Origin: an uncultured Veillonella sp.
Lineage (GTDB): Bacteria; Bacillota; Negativicutes; Veillonellales; Veillonellaceae
Direction of reading: 5' to 3'
NCBI GenBank assembly: GCA_934183145.1
Contig: CAKPSA010000012.1
Coordinates: 1 to 21,115, forward strand
DNA: 21,115 bases
Positions within the stretch are counted from its first letter, which is position 1; the number at the start of each line of letters is the position of its first letter. Below are positions 14,446 through 21,054 of the stretch, one piece after another. The translations under genes and the position numbers were made by a program. Below the pieces are notes generated by a model that saw only the letters and a list, made by a program, of their open reading frames with translations, did no database searches and was not told the DNA's origin.

Positions 14446-14486
14446 TTGTAATTAGCGTAAATTTGATTGATTTTGTAATTAGCGTA
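14446..14486 (-). repeat. 14-bp direct repeat spanning the antiporter stop codon
   Basis: TTGTAATTAGCGTA occurs at 14446-14459 and again at 14473-14486, 27 bases apart. The second copy overlaps the stop codon and last codons of the antiporter gene, so the first looks like a small tandem duplication of that gene's 3' end. Confidence 0.6.
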
Positions 14487-15876
14487 TAATTGCTTGTTCT
14501 TGATTCCGTAGTCGTAACCAGTAAAGGAGCGGTACGAGGTATAGGAAGAAGGCAAATGGTACATAGCCAGCGGTGCTAGTACCCATCATAACTACAGGTA
14601 CGTAAGCAGCGATGTTCCATGGCAATAGTGGAGCGATAAGAATACCGCTATTTTCAAAGTCGAGCATCACATCTTCGTCTTGAATACCACGCTGTGCGTA
14701 GGTAATACGCATGATGGAGTGTGTCATCACAACCGCAATAGCTTGGCTACAACCTACAGCGCCTGTTAAAAGTGCGAGACCTACATTGGCAGCAAATACA
14801 TCGCTACGCGTTTTTGCTCGTTCTAATAGTTGTCTAATATCGTTCCAGAAGCCAACCCCTTCGAGCATGCCAGAAATGGCAGTGGCCATAAAAATAGAAA
14901 GGGTAGGGATAAACATCGTTTGTAATCCGCCACCATGAATGATATCTGCTAGTGGATTATAATATGGTAGCTCAAAGCCTGTTAAGGTATACCAGCCTAA
15001 ATCAGAAAGGGTAGCTCCCTGATTGGTATAAGCCAAAATTGCCGCTGCTAATGCACTAAGGCCGATAGGCCAACGGATAGGTACTTTCAAAGGCAATAGA
15101 CCAATGACGATAATGACTGGGATCCACAATGTCCAATCAATGTTGAAGATAAAGTGGATTGTGTCGGATAGCAAACTATTTTCATAGTTGAGAGGGAACC
15201 ACTGCGATAGTATTAGGTAGAGCACTGTGGAAATAACAAGTGCTGGTAGACCATCCTTAAACATAATAGGGATGTTGGTCGATACCTTTGTATGCGTTAA
15301 GGCCGCTACAAGAGAGGCGCTAGATGATAAAGGACCATTTCGATCACCAAAGTACGCACCGGCTATGATGGCACCTGCTACGATATTTTCTGGAATATTA
15401 CCGGCTTTTGCCATCGTAATGAGTACAATACCTATGGTACCCACAGTACCGAGAGCGGTTCCTAACAGCATGCTCACTAGTGCGGTTAATAAAAAGGCAC
15501 AAGCGATAAAGATAGAAGGATCAATCAAGTCGATGCCTGTGGCGATAATCATAGGGATAATGCCCGCTGCCTGCCACATGGCAATGAGCCAACCGATGAG
15601 CAGGAATATTTGCATTACCACAATGGAGGTTTTAGCACCTGTCCATGATAGGTTTAGTAGTTCCTTTGGTTGGTACCCTTTGCGGTAGAACACATAAGCC
15701 ATAATGCACCATACCACAATCAAGGCGTAACCGATGGCAATGCTATTGGCTACGGCGATGATGATGACGAGTATGGATAGGAGTAAGCCTATGAGAGGCT
15801 CTATATTTTTCGGCATCATTGAACGGCCTTGTTGATACTTTAGAAAGGCATTTAATATGAGTTGTAACCACTTCAT
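14479..15876 (-). CDS. NhaC-family Na+/H+ antiporter (possibly MleN-like malate/lactate antiporter)
   Basis: A 465-residue polytopic membrane protein with about ten or more hydrophobic segments. The segment LGTALGTVGTIGIV and the following GAYFGDRNGPLSSSASLVAA are hallmarks of the NhaC family. The second contains a membrane Asp and a Ser-rich motif thought to take part in ion handling. The family includes Na+/H+ antiporters and Bacillus MleN, which exchanges malate and protons for lactate and Na+; substrate cannot be read from the sequence. Length is normal. ATG 15876 lies one base after the dapF stop (TAA-g-ATG) and lacks a clear ribosome binding site, so translation is probably coupled to dapF. 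A later start at the paired Met codons 20/21 (15819 or 15816) is possible and would remove a short amphipathic N-terminus. Confidence 0.85.
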   Translation of the reverse strand: MKWLQLILNAFLKYQQGRSMMPKNIEPLIGLLLSILVIIIAVANSIAIGYALIVVWCIMAYVFYRKGYQPKELLNLSWTGAKTSIVVMQIFLLIGWLIAMWQAAGIIPMIIATGIDLIDPSIFIACAFLLTALVSMLLGTALGTVGTIGIVLITMAKAGNIPENIVAGAIIAGAYFGDRNGPLSSSASLVAALTHTKVSTNIPIMFKDGLPALVISTVLYLILSQWFPLNYENSLLSDTIHFIFNIDWTLWIPVIIVIGLLPLKVPIRWPIGLSALAAAILAYTNQGATLSDLGWYTLTGFELPYYNPLADIIHGGGLQTMFIPTLSIFMATAISGMLEGVGFWNDIRQLLERAKTRSDVFAANVGLALLTGAVGCSQAIAVVMTHSIMRITYAQRGIQDEDVMLDFENSGILIAPLLPWNIAAYVPVVMMGTSTAGYVPFAFFLYLVPLLYWLRLRNQEQAIIR

Positions 15877-15877
15877 C

Positions 15878-16711
15878 TTAATCGATAGGAAGTTCTGTTT
15901 CGAATACTTCCTCAGCAGGGCCTGTCATGAGCACCGTGCCATCCTCCAAGTATGAAATATGCAATGTTCCTAAGTAAAGCTCTACATCTACTTCGCGACC
16001 TGTTAAGCCTTTTTCAAAGGACATAACGGCAGAAGCACAAGAGCCTGTACCACATGCTAGTGTAGCACCAGCACCGCGTTCCCATGTGCGAACCTTGATG
16101 TGTTTATCGTTTACTACTTCAATGTAGTTAACGTTCGTATTGGATGGGAATGCATCGTGTTTTTCAAGGATAGGGCCTTGTGTAGTAACAGGGGCGTTTG
16201 TAATGTCCTCTACGTAAACCTCTGTATGAGGTACGCCGAGCAATACAGAGCTGACTGTTACAGTTTCACCATTTACATCAATGTCTACGTCGATGACCTT
16301 ATCCATGTCTACATTCATAGGTACATCTTTACTGTTAAAGAATGGTTTCCCCATGTCTACTGTTACGAGTGTAACCACACCATTTTCGATGGTTAAGGTT
16401 GGCTTCATCACACCTGCTAATGTTTCGATGGTGAAAGTTTCTTTTGTGATTTCCCCGTGTTCATAGGCGTATTTGGCAAAGCAGCGAATACCATTGCCAC
16501 ACATTTCAGCTTCACTGCCATCGGAGTTGATGATGCGCATGCGCACATCACATGTGTCGGATGGTACAACAATGACTAAACCATCTGCGCCAATGCCGGT
16601 ACGACGATCGCAAAGGCGAATGGCTAAATCAGTATAGTCCTTATTAGCGCCTTGAGGGTCGGCAAAGAGGATAAAATCATTGCCGAGACCATGCATTTTA
16701 GTTAATTTCAT
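15878..16711 (-). CDS. dapF: Diaminopimelate epimerase
   Basis: A 277-residue cytoplasmic enzyme that converts LL- to meso-diaminopimelate, the precursor of lysine and of the peptidoglycan cross-linking residue in Negativicutes. The N-terminus MKLTKMHGLGNDF is diagnostic. The two catalytic cysteines of this PLP-independent epimerase are C71 in EMCGNGIRC and C220 in TLACGTGSC, which sit in near-identical motifs from the internal pseudo-repeat of the fold. A TTG at 16726 would add five residues, but ATG 16711 is preceded 5 bases away by AGGAG (16717-16721), which would lie inside the longer version. The length matches the usual 270-280. It leads a run of minus-strand genes (dapF, antiporter, fruK, fruA). 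Its leader contains a 10-bp hairpin. Confidence 0.96.
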   Translation of the reverse strand: MKLTKMHGLGNDFILFADPQGANKDYTDLAIRLCDRRTGIGADGLVIVVPSDTCDVRMRIINSDGSEAEMCGNGIRCFAKYAYEHGEITKETFTIETLAGVMKPTLTIENGVVTLVTVDMGKPFFNSKDVPMNVDMDKVIDVDIDVNGETVTVSSVLLGVPHTEVYVEDITNAPVTTQGPILEKHDAFPSNTNVNYIEVVNDKHIKVRTWERGAGATLACGTGSCASAVMSFEKGLTGREVDVELYLGTLHISYLEDGTVLMTGPAEEVFETELPID

Positions 16712-16716
16712 AAAGT

Positions 16717-16721
16717 CTCCT
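16717..16721 (-). promoter_or_regulatory. Ribosome binding site that decides the dapF start
   Basis: AGGAG on the minus strand, 5 bases before ATG 16711. It fixes the start at MKLTKMHG rather than the upstream TTG at 16726. Confidence 0.8.
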
Positions 16722-16732
16722 ATCAATAAGTA

Positions 16733-16762
16733 AGACTTTCACCATGAAGCCCGTGAAAGTCT
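16733..16762 (-). promoter_or_regulatory. Hairpin in the dapF leader
   Basis: AGACTTTCAC (16733-16742) and GTGAAAGTCT (16753-16762) are perfect complements around a 10-base loop. It lies between the predicted dapF transcript start (about 16785) and the ribosome binding site. No T run follows, so it is not a plain terminator. It could be an operator or an mRNA structure. Confidence 0.5.
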
Positions 16763-16791
16763 CATATGTATAATATTATATATTCTATATT

Positions 16792-16800
16792 ATTATATCA
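16792..16800 (-). promoter_or_regulatory. Candidate extended -10 promoter for dapF
   Basis: On the minus strand the sequence reads TGATATAAT, an ideal extended -10 element, with its hexamer at 16797-16792. No good -35 is present at 17 bases, which extended -10 promoters tolerate. The predicted leader is about 74 bases. Confidence 0.5.
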
Positions 16801-16998
16801 TAAATGGCTTTCAATTATGGGGTGTAACTTTATAAAATTATAGTAAAATCAAGTAAAAAATGACCTCCATTAAAAGTACTTGTTATAGTACATATTAAGA
16901 TGATTGGGAAATATGAGTATGATGTAAAATCAACCCACCTGGGACAAACGAAAGGGTGGATATATAAGGCTCTATCACTTTATTGTTTACTAGAGAAA

Positions 16999-17007
16999 TG
17001 ATAAAAT
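16999..17007 (+). promoter_or_regulatory. Candidate extended -10 promoter for ptsI
   Basis: TGATAAAAT (16999-17007) is an extended -10 element located 42 bases before the ptsI start. A TTGTTT at 16983 is too close to be its -35. Confidence 0.4.
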
Positions 17008-17048
17008 AGAGAGTAATGTAGTTTATCGTAATAGAAAGAGGAACACAC

Positions 17049-18776
17049 ATGCGAATTCAAGGGATTTCTGGATCTCGTGGCGTTGCAGTAGGCAATGTAT
17101 ATAGATATATTCAAGAGGAAATTGTTATTCCTGATTACACCGTAGCAGAGAATCAAGTAGAAGCGGAAATTGGTAAGTTCGCTGCGGCTATGGCATCCAC
17201 CTTAAAACAGCTGGATACGATACGCCAAAAGGCTTTGAAAGAAATGGGCCCTGAAGAGGCAGCTATTTTTGAAGCTCATATGCAAATTGCTCAAGATCCA
17301 TCCTTATCTGATGGTATTAAATCCCTCGTTGAGTCTAGTCATACTAATGTGGTAGCGGCTACGGCCCAAACGATTGAAACCTTTGCCAATATCTTCCTCG
17401 GTATGGAGGATCCATATATGCGTGAACGCGGTGCAGACATTAAAGATATCGGTGATCGTTTGATGCGTAATATGTTAGGTATGAACCCTCGTGGCTTATC
17501 CCATATTTCTGGGGAGGTTATCTTAGTAGCTCATGATTTGGCTCCATCCGATACGGCTTCTTTAGATAAAAATGTGGTAAAAGGCATTGTAACAGCGGCT
17601 GGTGGCCCTACATCTCATGCGGCTATCATGGCGCGTACCTTGGAAATTCCTGCCGTTATGGGCGTTGGTGATATTGAAGGATTCGTAGATGGCGAGAAAG
17701 CTGTTGTACTTGGTACAGATGGTATTGTGGAAACAAATCCATCTGATGCGGATTGGGCTGAATATACAAATCAAGCCTCTGCATACCAAGAGGAATTAAA
17801 ACGCTTACGCGAATCTGCTAATCTTGAAGCTAAAACAACTGACGGTCATCATGTAGAATTGTTTGGTAATATCGGTAAGTCTAAAGATGCTAAACATGCT
17901 CTTACAATGGGCGCACAAGGTATTGGCTTATACCGTACAGAATTCTTGTATATGGAAAACGATGAATTGCCAACAGAGGATGTGCAGTTTGAAGAATATA
18001 AAAAGGTTGCAGAAGATATGCAGGGGCAGCCTGTTATCATTCGTACCATGGATATCGGTGGTGACAAGGAGTTGAAATGCCTTGATTTGCCAACTGAAAT
18101 GAATCCATTCCTTGGTTACCGTGCCATTCGTATTTCCTTGAACCGTCCAGATATCTTCAAAGTACAATTGCGTGCGTTATTGCGTGCTAGTGCCTTTGGC
18201 GATATTCACATCATGTACCCTATGATTGCTTCCGTAGAAGAAGTGAAACAAGCGAATGCTATGCTCGAAGAATGTAAGGCAGAACTTACAGCTGAAGGCA
18301 AAGAATTCAACAAGGATATTAAGGTTGGTATTATGATTGAAGTACCAGCAGCTGCTGTTATTTCTCCAATCTTAGCTAAATACGTAGACTTCTTTAGTAT
18401 CGGTACCAACGATTTATGCCAATACACCTTGGCGGTAGACCGTATGAATGAGTCTATTGGTTCTCTATATCAACCATTGCATCCAGGCGTATTACGTCTT
18501 ATCAAACATGTTATTGATGCGAGCCATGAACAAGGTAAATTTACAGGTATGTGCGGTGAACTCGCTAGTGACCCTGTAGCTACAATGATTTTATTAGGCC
18601 TTGGCCTTGATGAATTCTCCATGACAGCGTCTTCTATACCACTTATTAAGAAAATTTTGCGTTCCGTTTCTAAAGCAGAATGTGAAGAGGTGGCTAATAA
18701 AGCGCTTTCCATGGATACAGCAGAAGAAATTACAGACTATGCTAAATCTGTACTAGCTGAAAAAGACTTACTATAA
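17049..18776 (+). CDS. ptsI: PTS enzyme I (phosphoenolpyruvate-protein phosphotransferase)
   Basis: A 575-residue cytoplasmic protein that takes phosphate from phosphoenolpyruvate and passes it to HPr. The N-terminal part includes the helical HPr-binding region. The phosphohistidine is H190 in GGPTSHAAIMARTLEIPAVMG. The C-terminal PEP-binding barrel contains GIGLYRTEFLYM, the IGTNDLCQYTLAVDR motif and C502 in TGMCGELASDP. Length and residue positions match the E. coli enzyme (H189, C502) closely. ATG 17049 follows AAAGAGG (17035-17041). ptsH lies 149 bases downstream in the same direction, with no terminator seen between them. This order is the reverse of the common ptsH-ptsI arrangement. With HPr, FruA and FruK it completes a fructose uptake and phosphorylation route within this window. 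Confidence 0.97.
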   Translation: MRIQGISGSRGVAVGNVYRYIQEEIVIPDYTVAENQVEAEIGKFAAAMASTLKQLDTIRQKALKEMGPEEAAIFEAHMQIAQDPSLSDGIKSLVESSHTNVVAATAQTIETFANIFLGMEDPYMRERGADIKDIGDRLMRNMLGMNPRGLSHISGEVILVAHDLAPSDTASLDKNVVKGIVTAAGGPTSHAAIMARTLEIPAVMGVGDIEGFVDGEKAVVLGTDGIVETNPSDADWAEYTNQASAYQEELKRLRESANLEAKTTDGHHVELFGNIGKSKDAKHALTMGAQGIGLYRTEFLYMENDELPTEDVQFEEYKKVAEDMQGQPVIIRTMDIGGDKELKCLDLPTEMNPFLGYRAIRISLNRPDIFKVQLRALLRASAFGDIHIMYPMIASVEEVKQANAMLEECKAELTAEGKEFNKDIKVGIMIEVPAAAVISPILAKYVDFFSIGTNDLCQYTLAVDRMNESIGSLYQPLHPGVLRLIKHVIDASHEQGKFTGMCGELASDPVATMILLGLGLDEFSMTASSIPLIKKILRSVSKAECEEVANKALSMDTAEEITDYAKSVLAEKDLL

Positions 18777-18839
18777 TTCTGCATAGATAATAGATAAATG
18801 TTAAGTGAATCAGTATATAGTAAATAACTTTCAATATAC

Positions 18840-18869
18840 TTGAATTGAAACGCTTGAAATTGATACAAT
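18840..18869 (+). promoter_or_regulatory. Candidate ptsH promoter
   Basis: TTGAAT (18840-18845) and TACAAT (18864-18869) are separated by 18 bases, in the 149-base gap between ptsI and ptsH. It would let HPr be made in excess of enzyme I, as HPr usually is. Confidence 0.4.
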
Positions 18870-18925
18870 ATATCTATTAGAACGTATGGGATAGGTACTG
18901 CCTATCGAGATAGAAAGAGGTTATC

Positions 18926-19186
18926 ATGAAAGAATTAACAGTAGAAATTACTAATGAATCTGGTTTACATGCTCGTCCTGCTACAGCTTTTACACAATTG
19001 GCTGCTAAATACGCTTCCAAAGTGACAATCGCTGCTAATGGCAAAACAGCTGATGCTAAATCCATTTTAACTGTATTGACTTTGGGTGCTACAAAAGGCA
19101 CATCTGTTACATTGACAGCTGACGGTGCTGACGAAGATGATGCACTCGCTGCATTGAGCGAATTCTTAACAACTAACCACGACTAA
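18926..19186 (+). CDS. ptsH: HPr, phosphocarrier protein of the PTS
   Basis: An 86-residue cytoplasmic phosphocarrier that accepts phosphate from enzyme I and passes it to EIIA domains such as that of FruA. H15, in SGLHARPAT, is the phosphorylation site. S46, in ADAKSILTVLTL, is at the position that HPr kinase modifies in Firmicutes for carbon catabolite control, so this HPr is probably regulatory as well as catalytic. The HPr kinase gene is not in this window. Length is typical (85-90). ATG 18926 follows AAAGAGG. The gene is closed by a strong terminator 17 bases after its stop. Confidence 0.97.
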   Translation: MKELTVEITNESGLHARPATAFTQLAAKYASKVTIAANGKTADAKSILTVLTLGATKGTSVTLTADGADEDDALAALSEFLTTNHD

Positions 19187-19202
19187 TACTGTGTGGTAAT
19201 AC

Positions 19203-19233
19203 AAAGGACTCTACGAATGTAGAGTCCTTTTTT
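19203..19233 (+). terminator. Rho-independent terminator of ptsH
   Basis: AAAGGACTCTAC (19203-19214) pairs perfectly with GTAGAGTCCTTT (19219-19230) around GAAT, followed by more T. It ends the ptsI-ptsH unit. Confidence 0.9.
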
Positions 19234-19340
19234 GTTGATATATATTTTATGTATATGTTTTATGTTTGGTTGGGGGACTTAAATTTTTACTTTGCTTTAG
19301 TATGGAGCATTTGTAAGTTATTAGTGTGTAGTTTTAAGTA

Positions 19341-19371
19341 AAAAAAGAAGAGGCGGTTTAGCCTCTTCTTT
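19341..19371 (-). terminator. Rho-independent terminator overlapping the csoR-like stop codon
   Basis: An 11-bp stem (19344-19354 with 19361-19371) around a 6-base loop is followed on the minus strand by a T run (19346-19341). Its first arm overlaps the stop codon of the regulator gene at 19370-19372. The plus-strand side has few T residues. Confidence 0.75.
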
Positions 19372-19648
19372 ATTTTCCCATGTTTGCAAAACGCTCTACA
19401 GCCTTTGTAAAGTCGTTAATGGTTTTTTCTACGTCACCGTGTTCGATACCATCTCGCACGCAGTGGTTGATATGCCCTTCAAGGACTACTTGACCTACTT
19501 TATGTAGTGCAGATTTAGCTGCATTAATTTGGCTCAACACATCTTCGCATGGAATGTCTTCTTCAATCATTCGATCAATAGCTTGCACTTGACCAAGGAT
19601 TTTACGTAATCGACGATGTAGATTTTCTGAATCCATACATTGTTTCAT
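19370..19648 (-). CDS. CsoR-family metal-sensing transcriptional repressor
   Basis: A 92-residue all-helical protein of the CsoR/RcnR/FrmR (DUF156) family: small cytoplasmic repressors that release DNA on binding a metal ion or reacting with a small molecule. The residues LHRRLRKILGQVQAIDRMI begin helix 1. The ligand positions are C34 (DIPCEDVL), H59 and C63 (EGHINHC). The Cys-His-Cys set is that of copper(I)-type CsoR, rather than the Cys-Cys pair of persulfide sensors (CstR) or the His-rich set of RcnR. An extra Cys is at position 4. ATG 19648-19646 follows a very strong site, GGAGGAG (19653-19659). No copper ATPase, chaperone or other obvious target is adjacent, so the regulated genes lie elsewhere or beyond the window. 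Family is confident; copper specificity is inferred. Confidence 0.9.
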   Translation of the reverse strand: MKQCMDSENLHRRLRKILGQVQAIDRMIEEDIPCEDVLSQINAAKSALHKVGQVVLEGHINHCVRDGIEHGDVEKTINDFTKAVERFANMGK

Positions 19649-19686
19649 AATACTCCTCCAATGGGCATGTTTTTATCATCTTTACT

Positions 19687-19716
19687 ATTATACTCTATGT
19701 AAAGTTTATAATACAA
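19687..19716 (-). promoter_or_regulatory. Candidate promoter of the csoR-like gene
   Basis: On the minus strand, TTGTAT (19716-19711) and a perfect TATAAT (19692-19687) are 18 bases apart. The predicted transcript starts near 19680, about 30 bases before the start codon. Confidence 0.5.
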
Positions 19717-19733
19717 CTTAATAAGTATACCTA

Positions 19734-19754
19734 ATATGCATAAAATCTGCATAT
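19734..19754. promoter_or_regulatory. Inverted repeat upstream of the csoR-like promoter
   Basis: ATATGCA (19734-19740) and TGCATAT (19748-19754) are perfect inverted repeats with a 7-base gap. It does not resemble the G-tract operators known for CsoR proteins, so its role is open. Confidence 0.35.
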
Positions 19755-19974
19755 GTAGATATACGCTTGGTTATAAATGTTAAGATTTTCTCTTTTATAT
19801 TGTTATAATTCTGTTCATAACCGCTATATAGCAAGGTCTATCCATATCTTCTTCTTGATTGATGTGATACAATACATTTAATACACATTATATTAGTATA
19901 TGTATATAAGGCACTGTAGATATTGTTAGTTAATTATAGCGTTAACTTATGTATAGTATGGCCTTTTATGAAAT

Positions 19975-19980
19975 AGGTGA
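19975..19980 (+). promoter_or_regulatory. Ribosome binding site that decides the glycosyltransferase start
   Basis: AGGTGA lies 5 bases before ATG 19986. A GTG at 19977 would add MKA, but it falls within this site, so ATG 19986 is preferred. Confidence 0.6.
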
Positions 19981-19985
19981 AAGCA

Positions 19986-20792
19986 ATGAAAGTGTTTCGC
20001 TACCTTCGGAACCTAGTGGTATTTATACTAGTTATGATATTGGCTATGTTCATATATGATGGCTTCCACAGGGTTCAAGGTACAGATCGTGAAAGTAACG
20101 CGCATACAACTGTTGAAAAACGCATAGAACAAGGTGAAGATACCCTTAGTCGCACAGATCGTATCATACGATTATTTACCTTTAAAGAAAAGGTAGAGGC
20201 GGCACTAAACCAACGTGTTAGTAAAGAGCATTGGGTAAAGGGGGATGTTATTCCAGAATATACAAAGAATGCACTCATCGCCATAGAGGATAAGAGGTAC
20301 TATAAACATGGAGCCATAGATGTACTTGGTATCATTCGCGCCTTTTATACGAATACCATCGCTGGTGAAACTGTAGAGGGTGGCAGTACCATAACACAAC
20401 AAGTAGTAAAAAATCTTTTCCTTTCTTCAAAACGTATTATGAGCCGTAAGATAGAAGAAGCTATCTTGGCGAGTGAAATGGAACATTACTACACGAAGGA
20501 CGAAATCCTCACCATGTATTTAAATACTGTATATTATGGTCATAATTACTACGGTATTTACGAAGCTGCGCACGGCTACTTTGGGACAAGCCCAAGTCGA
20601 TTGACATTAGGACAAAGCGCCATGCTGGCAGCCTTACCTAATGCGCCATCTTATTTAGATCCATATACAAACTATAAAGGAGCAAAGGCCCGTCAAAAAC
20701 TGGTGCTCGAACAAATGGTAGACCAAGGTATGATTACACAAGCTGAGGCAGACTATGCATACCAACAAGACCTAGGACTTGTGGATGAATAA
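19986..20792 (+). CDS. Stand-alone GT51 peptidoglycan glycosyltransferase (monofunctional, MtgA-like)
   Basis: A 268-residue protein with one N-terminal membrane segment (about residues 8-25) and an extracytoplasmic GT51 domain, which polymerises lipid II into glycan strands. Motifs from the chosen start are: IAIEDKRYYKHGAID (98-112), with catalytic E101; GGSTITQQVVKNLF (132-145); RKIEEAILASEMEHYYTKDEIL (in two parts, 154-175), holding the second conserved Glu; and YLNTVYYG (178-185). There is no transpeptidase domain: the frame ends soon after the GT51 domain and a terminator follows, so this is a true monofunctional enzyme rather than a fragment of a bifunctional PBP1. Residues about 30-80 form a charged linker between membrane and catalytic domain. 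It is transcribed alone, divergent from the metal-sensing regulator gene. Confidence 0.9.
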   Translation: MKVFRYLRNLVVFILVMILAMFIYDGFHRVQGTDRESNAHTTVEKRIEQGEDTLSRTDRIIRLFTFKEKVEAALNQRVSKEHWVKGDVIPEYTKNALIAIEDKRYYKHGAIDVLGIIRAFYTNTIAGETVEGGSTITQQVVKNLFLSSKRIMSRKIEEAILASEMEHYYTKDEILTMYLNTVYYGHNYYGIYEAAHGYFGTSPSRLTLGQSAMLAALPNAPSYLDPYTNYKGAKARQKLVLEQMVDQGMITQAEADYAYQQDLGLVDE

Positions 20793-20811
20793 TTAAATAA
20801 CTATAGTAACA

Positions 20812-20852
20812 TCTCTGTTGGCTGATTACTGTTGGCTAACAGAGGTTTTTTT
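20812..20852 (+). terminator. Rho-independent terminator of the glycosyltransferase gene
   Basis: CTCTGTT (20813-20819) pairs with AACAGAG (20838-20844), extended by a wobble pair, ahead of seven T residues (20846-20852). The loop contains a partial duplicate of the arm (CTGTTGGCT occurs twice), so the exact fold is uncertain. Confidence 0.65.
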
Positions 20853-20904
20853 ATAATAATAGTTACGTTCCGAAATATATTATTAAACTGAATAAAAATA
20901 ATAC

Positions 20905-20933
20905 TTGCATTTATAATTATACAGGTGTATACT
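20905..20933 (+). promoter_or_regulatory. Candidate argG promoter with an overlapping dyad
   Basis: TTGCAT (20905-20910) and TATACT (20928-20933) are 17 bases apart. A perfect dyad, TATACA-GG-TGTATA (20918-20931), overlaps the spacer and the -10 element, a typical place for a repressor site. The leader to the argG start would be about 115 bases. Confidence 0.5.
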
Positions 20934-21054
20934 ATTTTTTGTCAGAAAGAGGGAATGACTGTTGAGCTTGATGCCACGGTGCTTTCACAATTATCTGATA
21001 TAATATTGATTATATGAGTTTAAATACATAGTAAGTTTTTTATGAGGTGTTATC

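Larger units (their letters stand above)
16712..17048. other. Divergent intergenic region between dapF and ptsI
   Basis: These 337 bases hold the dapF ribosome binding site, a leader hairpin (16733-16762) and an extended -10 promoter (16792-16800) on the minus strand. On the plus strand they hold a candidate ptsI promoter (16999-17007) and ribosome binding site AAAGAGG (17035-17041). The middle (about 16801-16980) is AT-rich apart from a small GC-richer patch near 16932-16960 containing CCACC and GGTGG. No coding sequence is seen. Confidence 0.65.
19649..19985. other. Divergent intergenic region between the csoR-like gene and the glycosyltransferase gene
   Basis: The minus side holds a promoter candidate (19687-19716) and a 7-bp inverted repeat upstream of it. 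On the plus side, extended -10-like TGTTATAAT (19801-19809) and TGATACAAT (19865-19873) occur without good -35 partners, so the glycosyltransferase promoter is uncertain. No coding sequence or RNA gene is seen. Confidence 0.6.

Noticed and set aside
16712..16726. Upstream TTG start for dapF adding five residues
   Set aside because: The extension would contain the AGGAG ribosome binding site for ATG 16711, and DapF proteins normally start close to the KMHGLGNDF motif.
18846..18860. Possible CcpA cre site before ptsH (TGAAACGCTTGAAA)
   Set aside because: The central CG is one position out of register with the cre consensus, and the second half lacks the required CA.
19977..19985. GTG start for the glycosyltransferase adding three residues
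   Set aside because: The GTG lies within the AGGTGA ribosome binding site of ATG 19986 and has no site of its own.
20853..21054. Possible T-box or other riboswitch before argG
   Set aside because: No T-box GGTGG-type specifier or antiterminator motif and no terminator hairpin were found in the leader.
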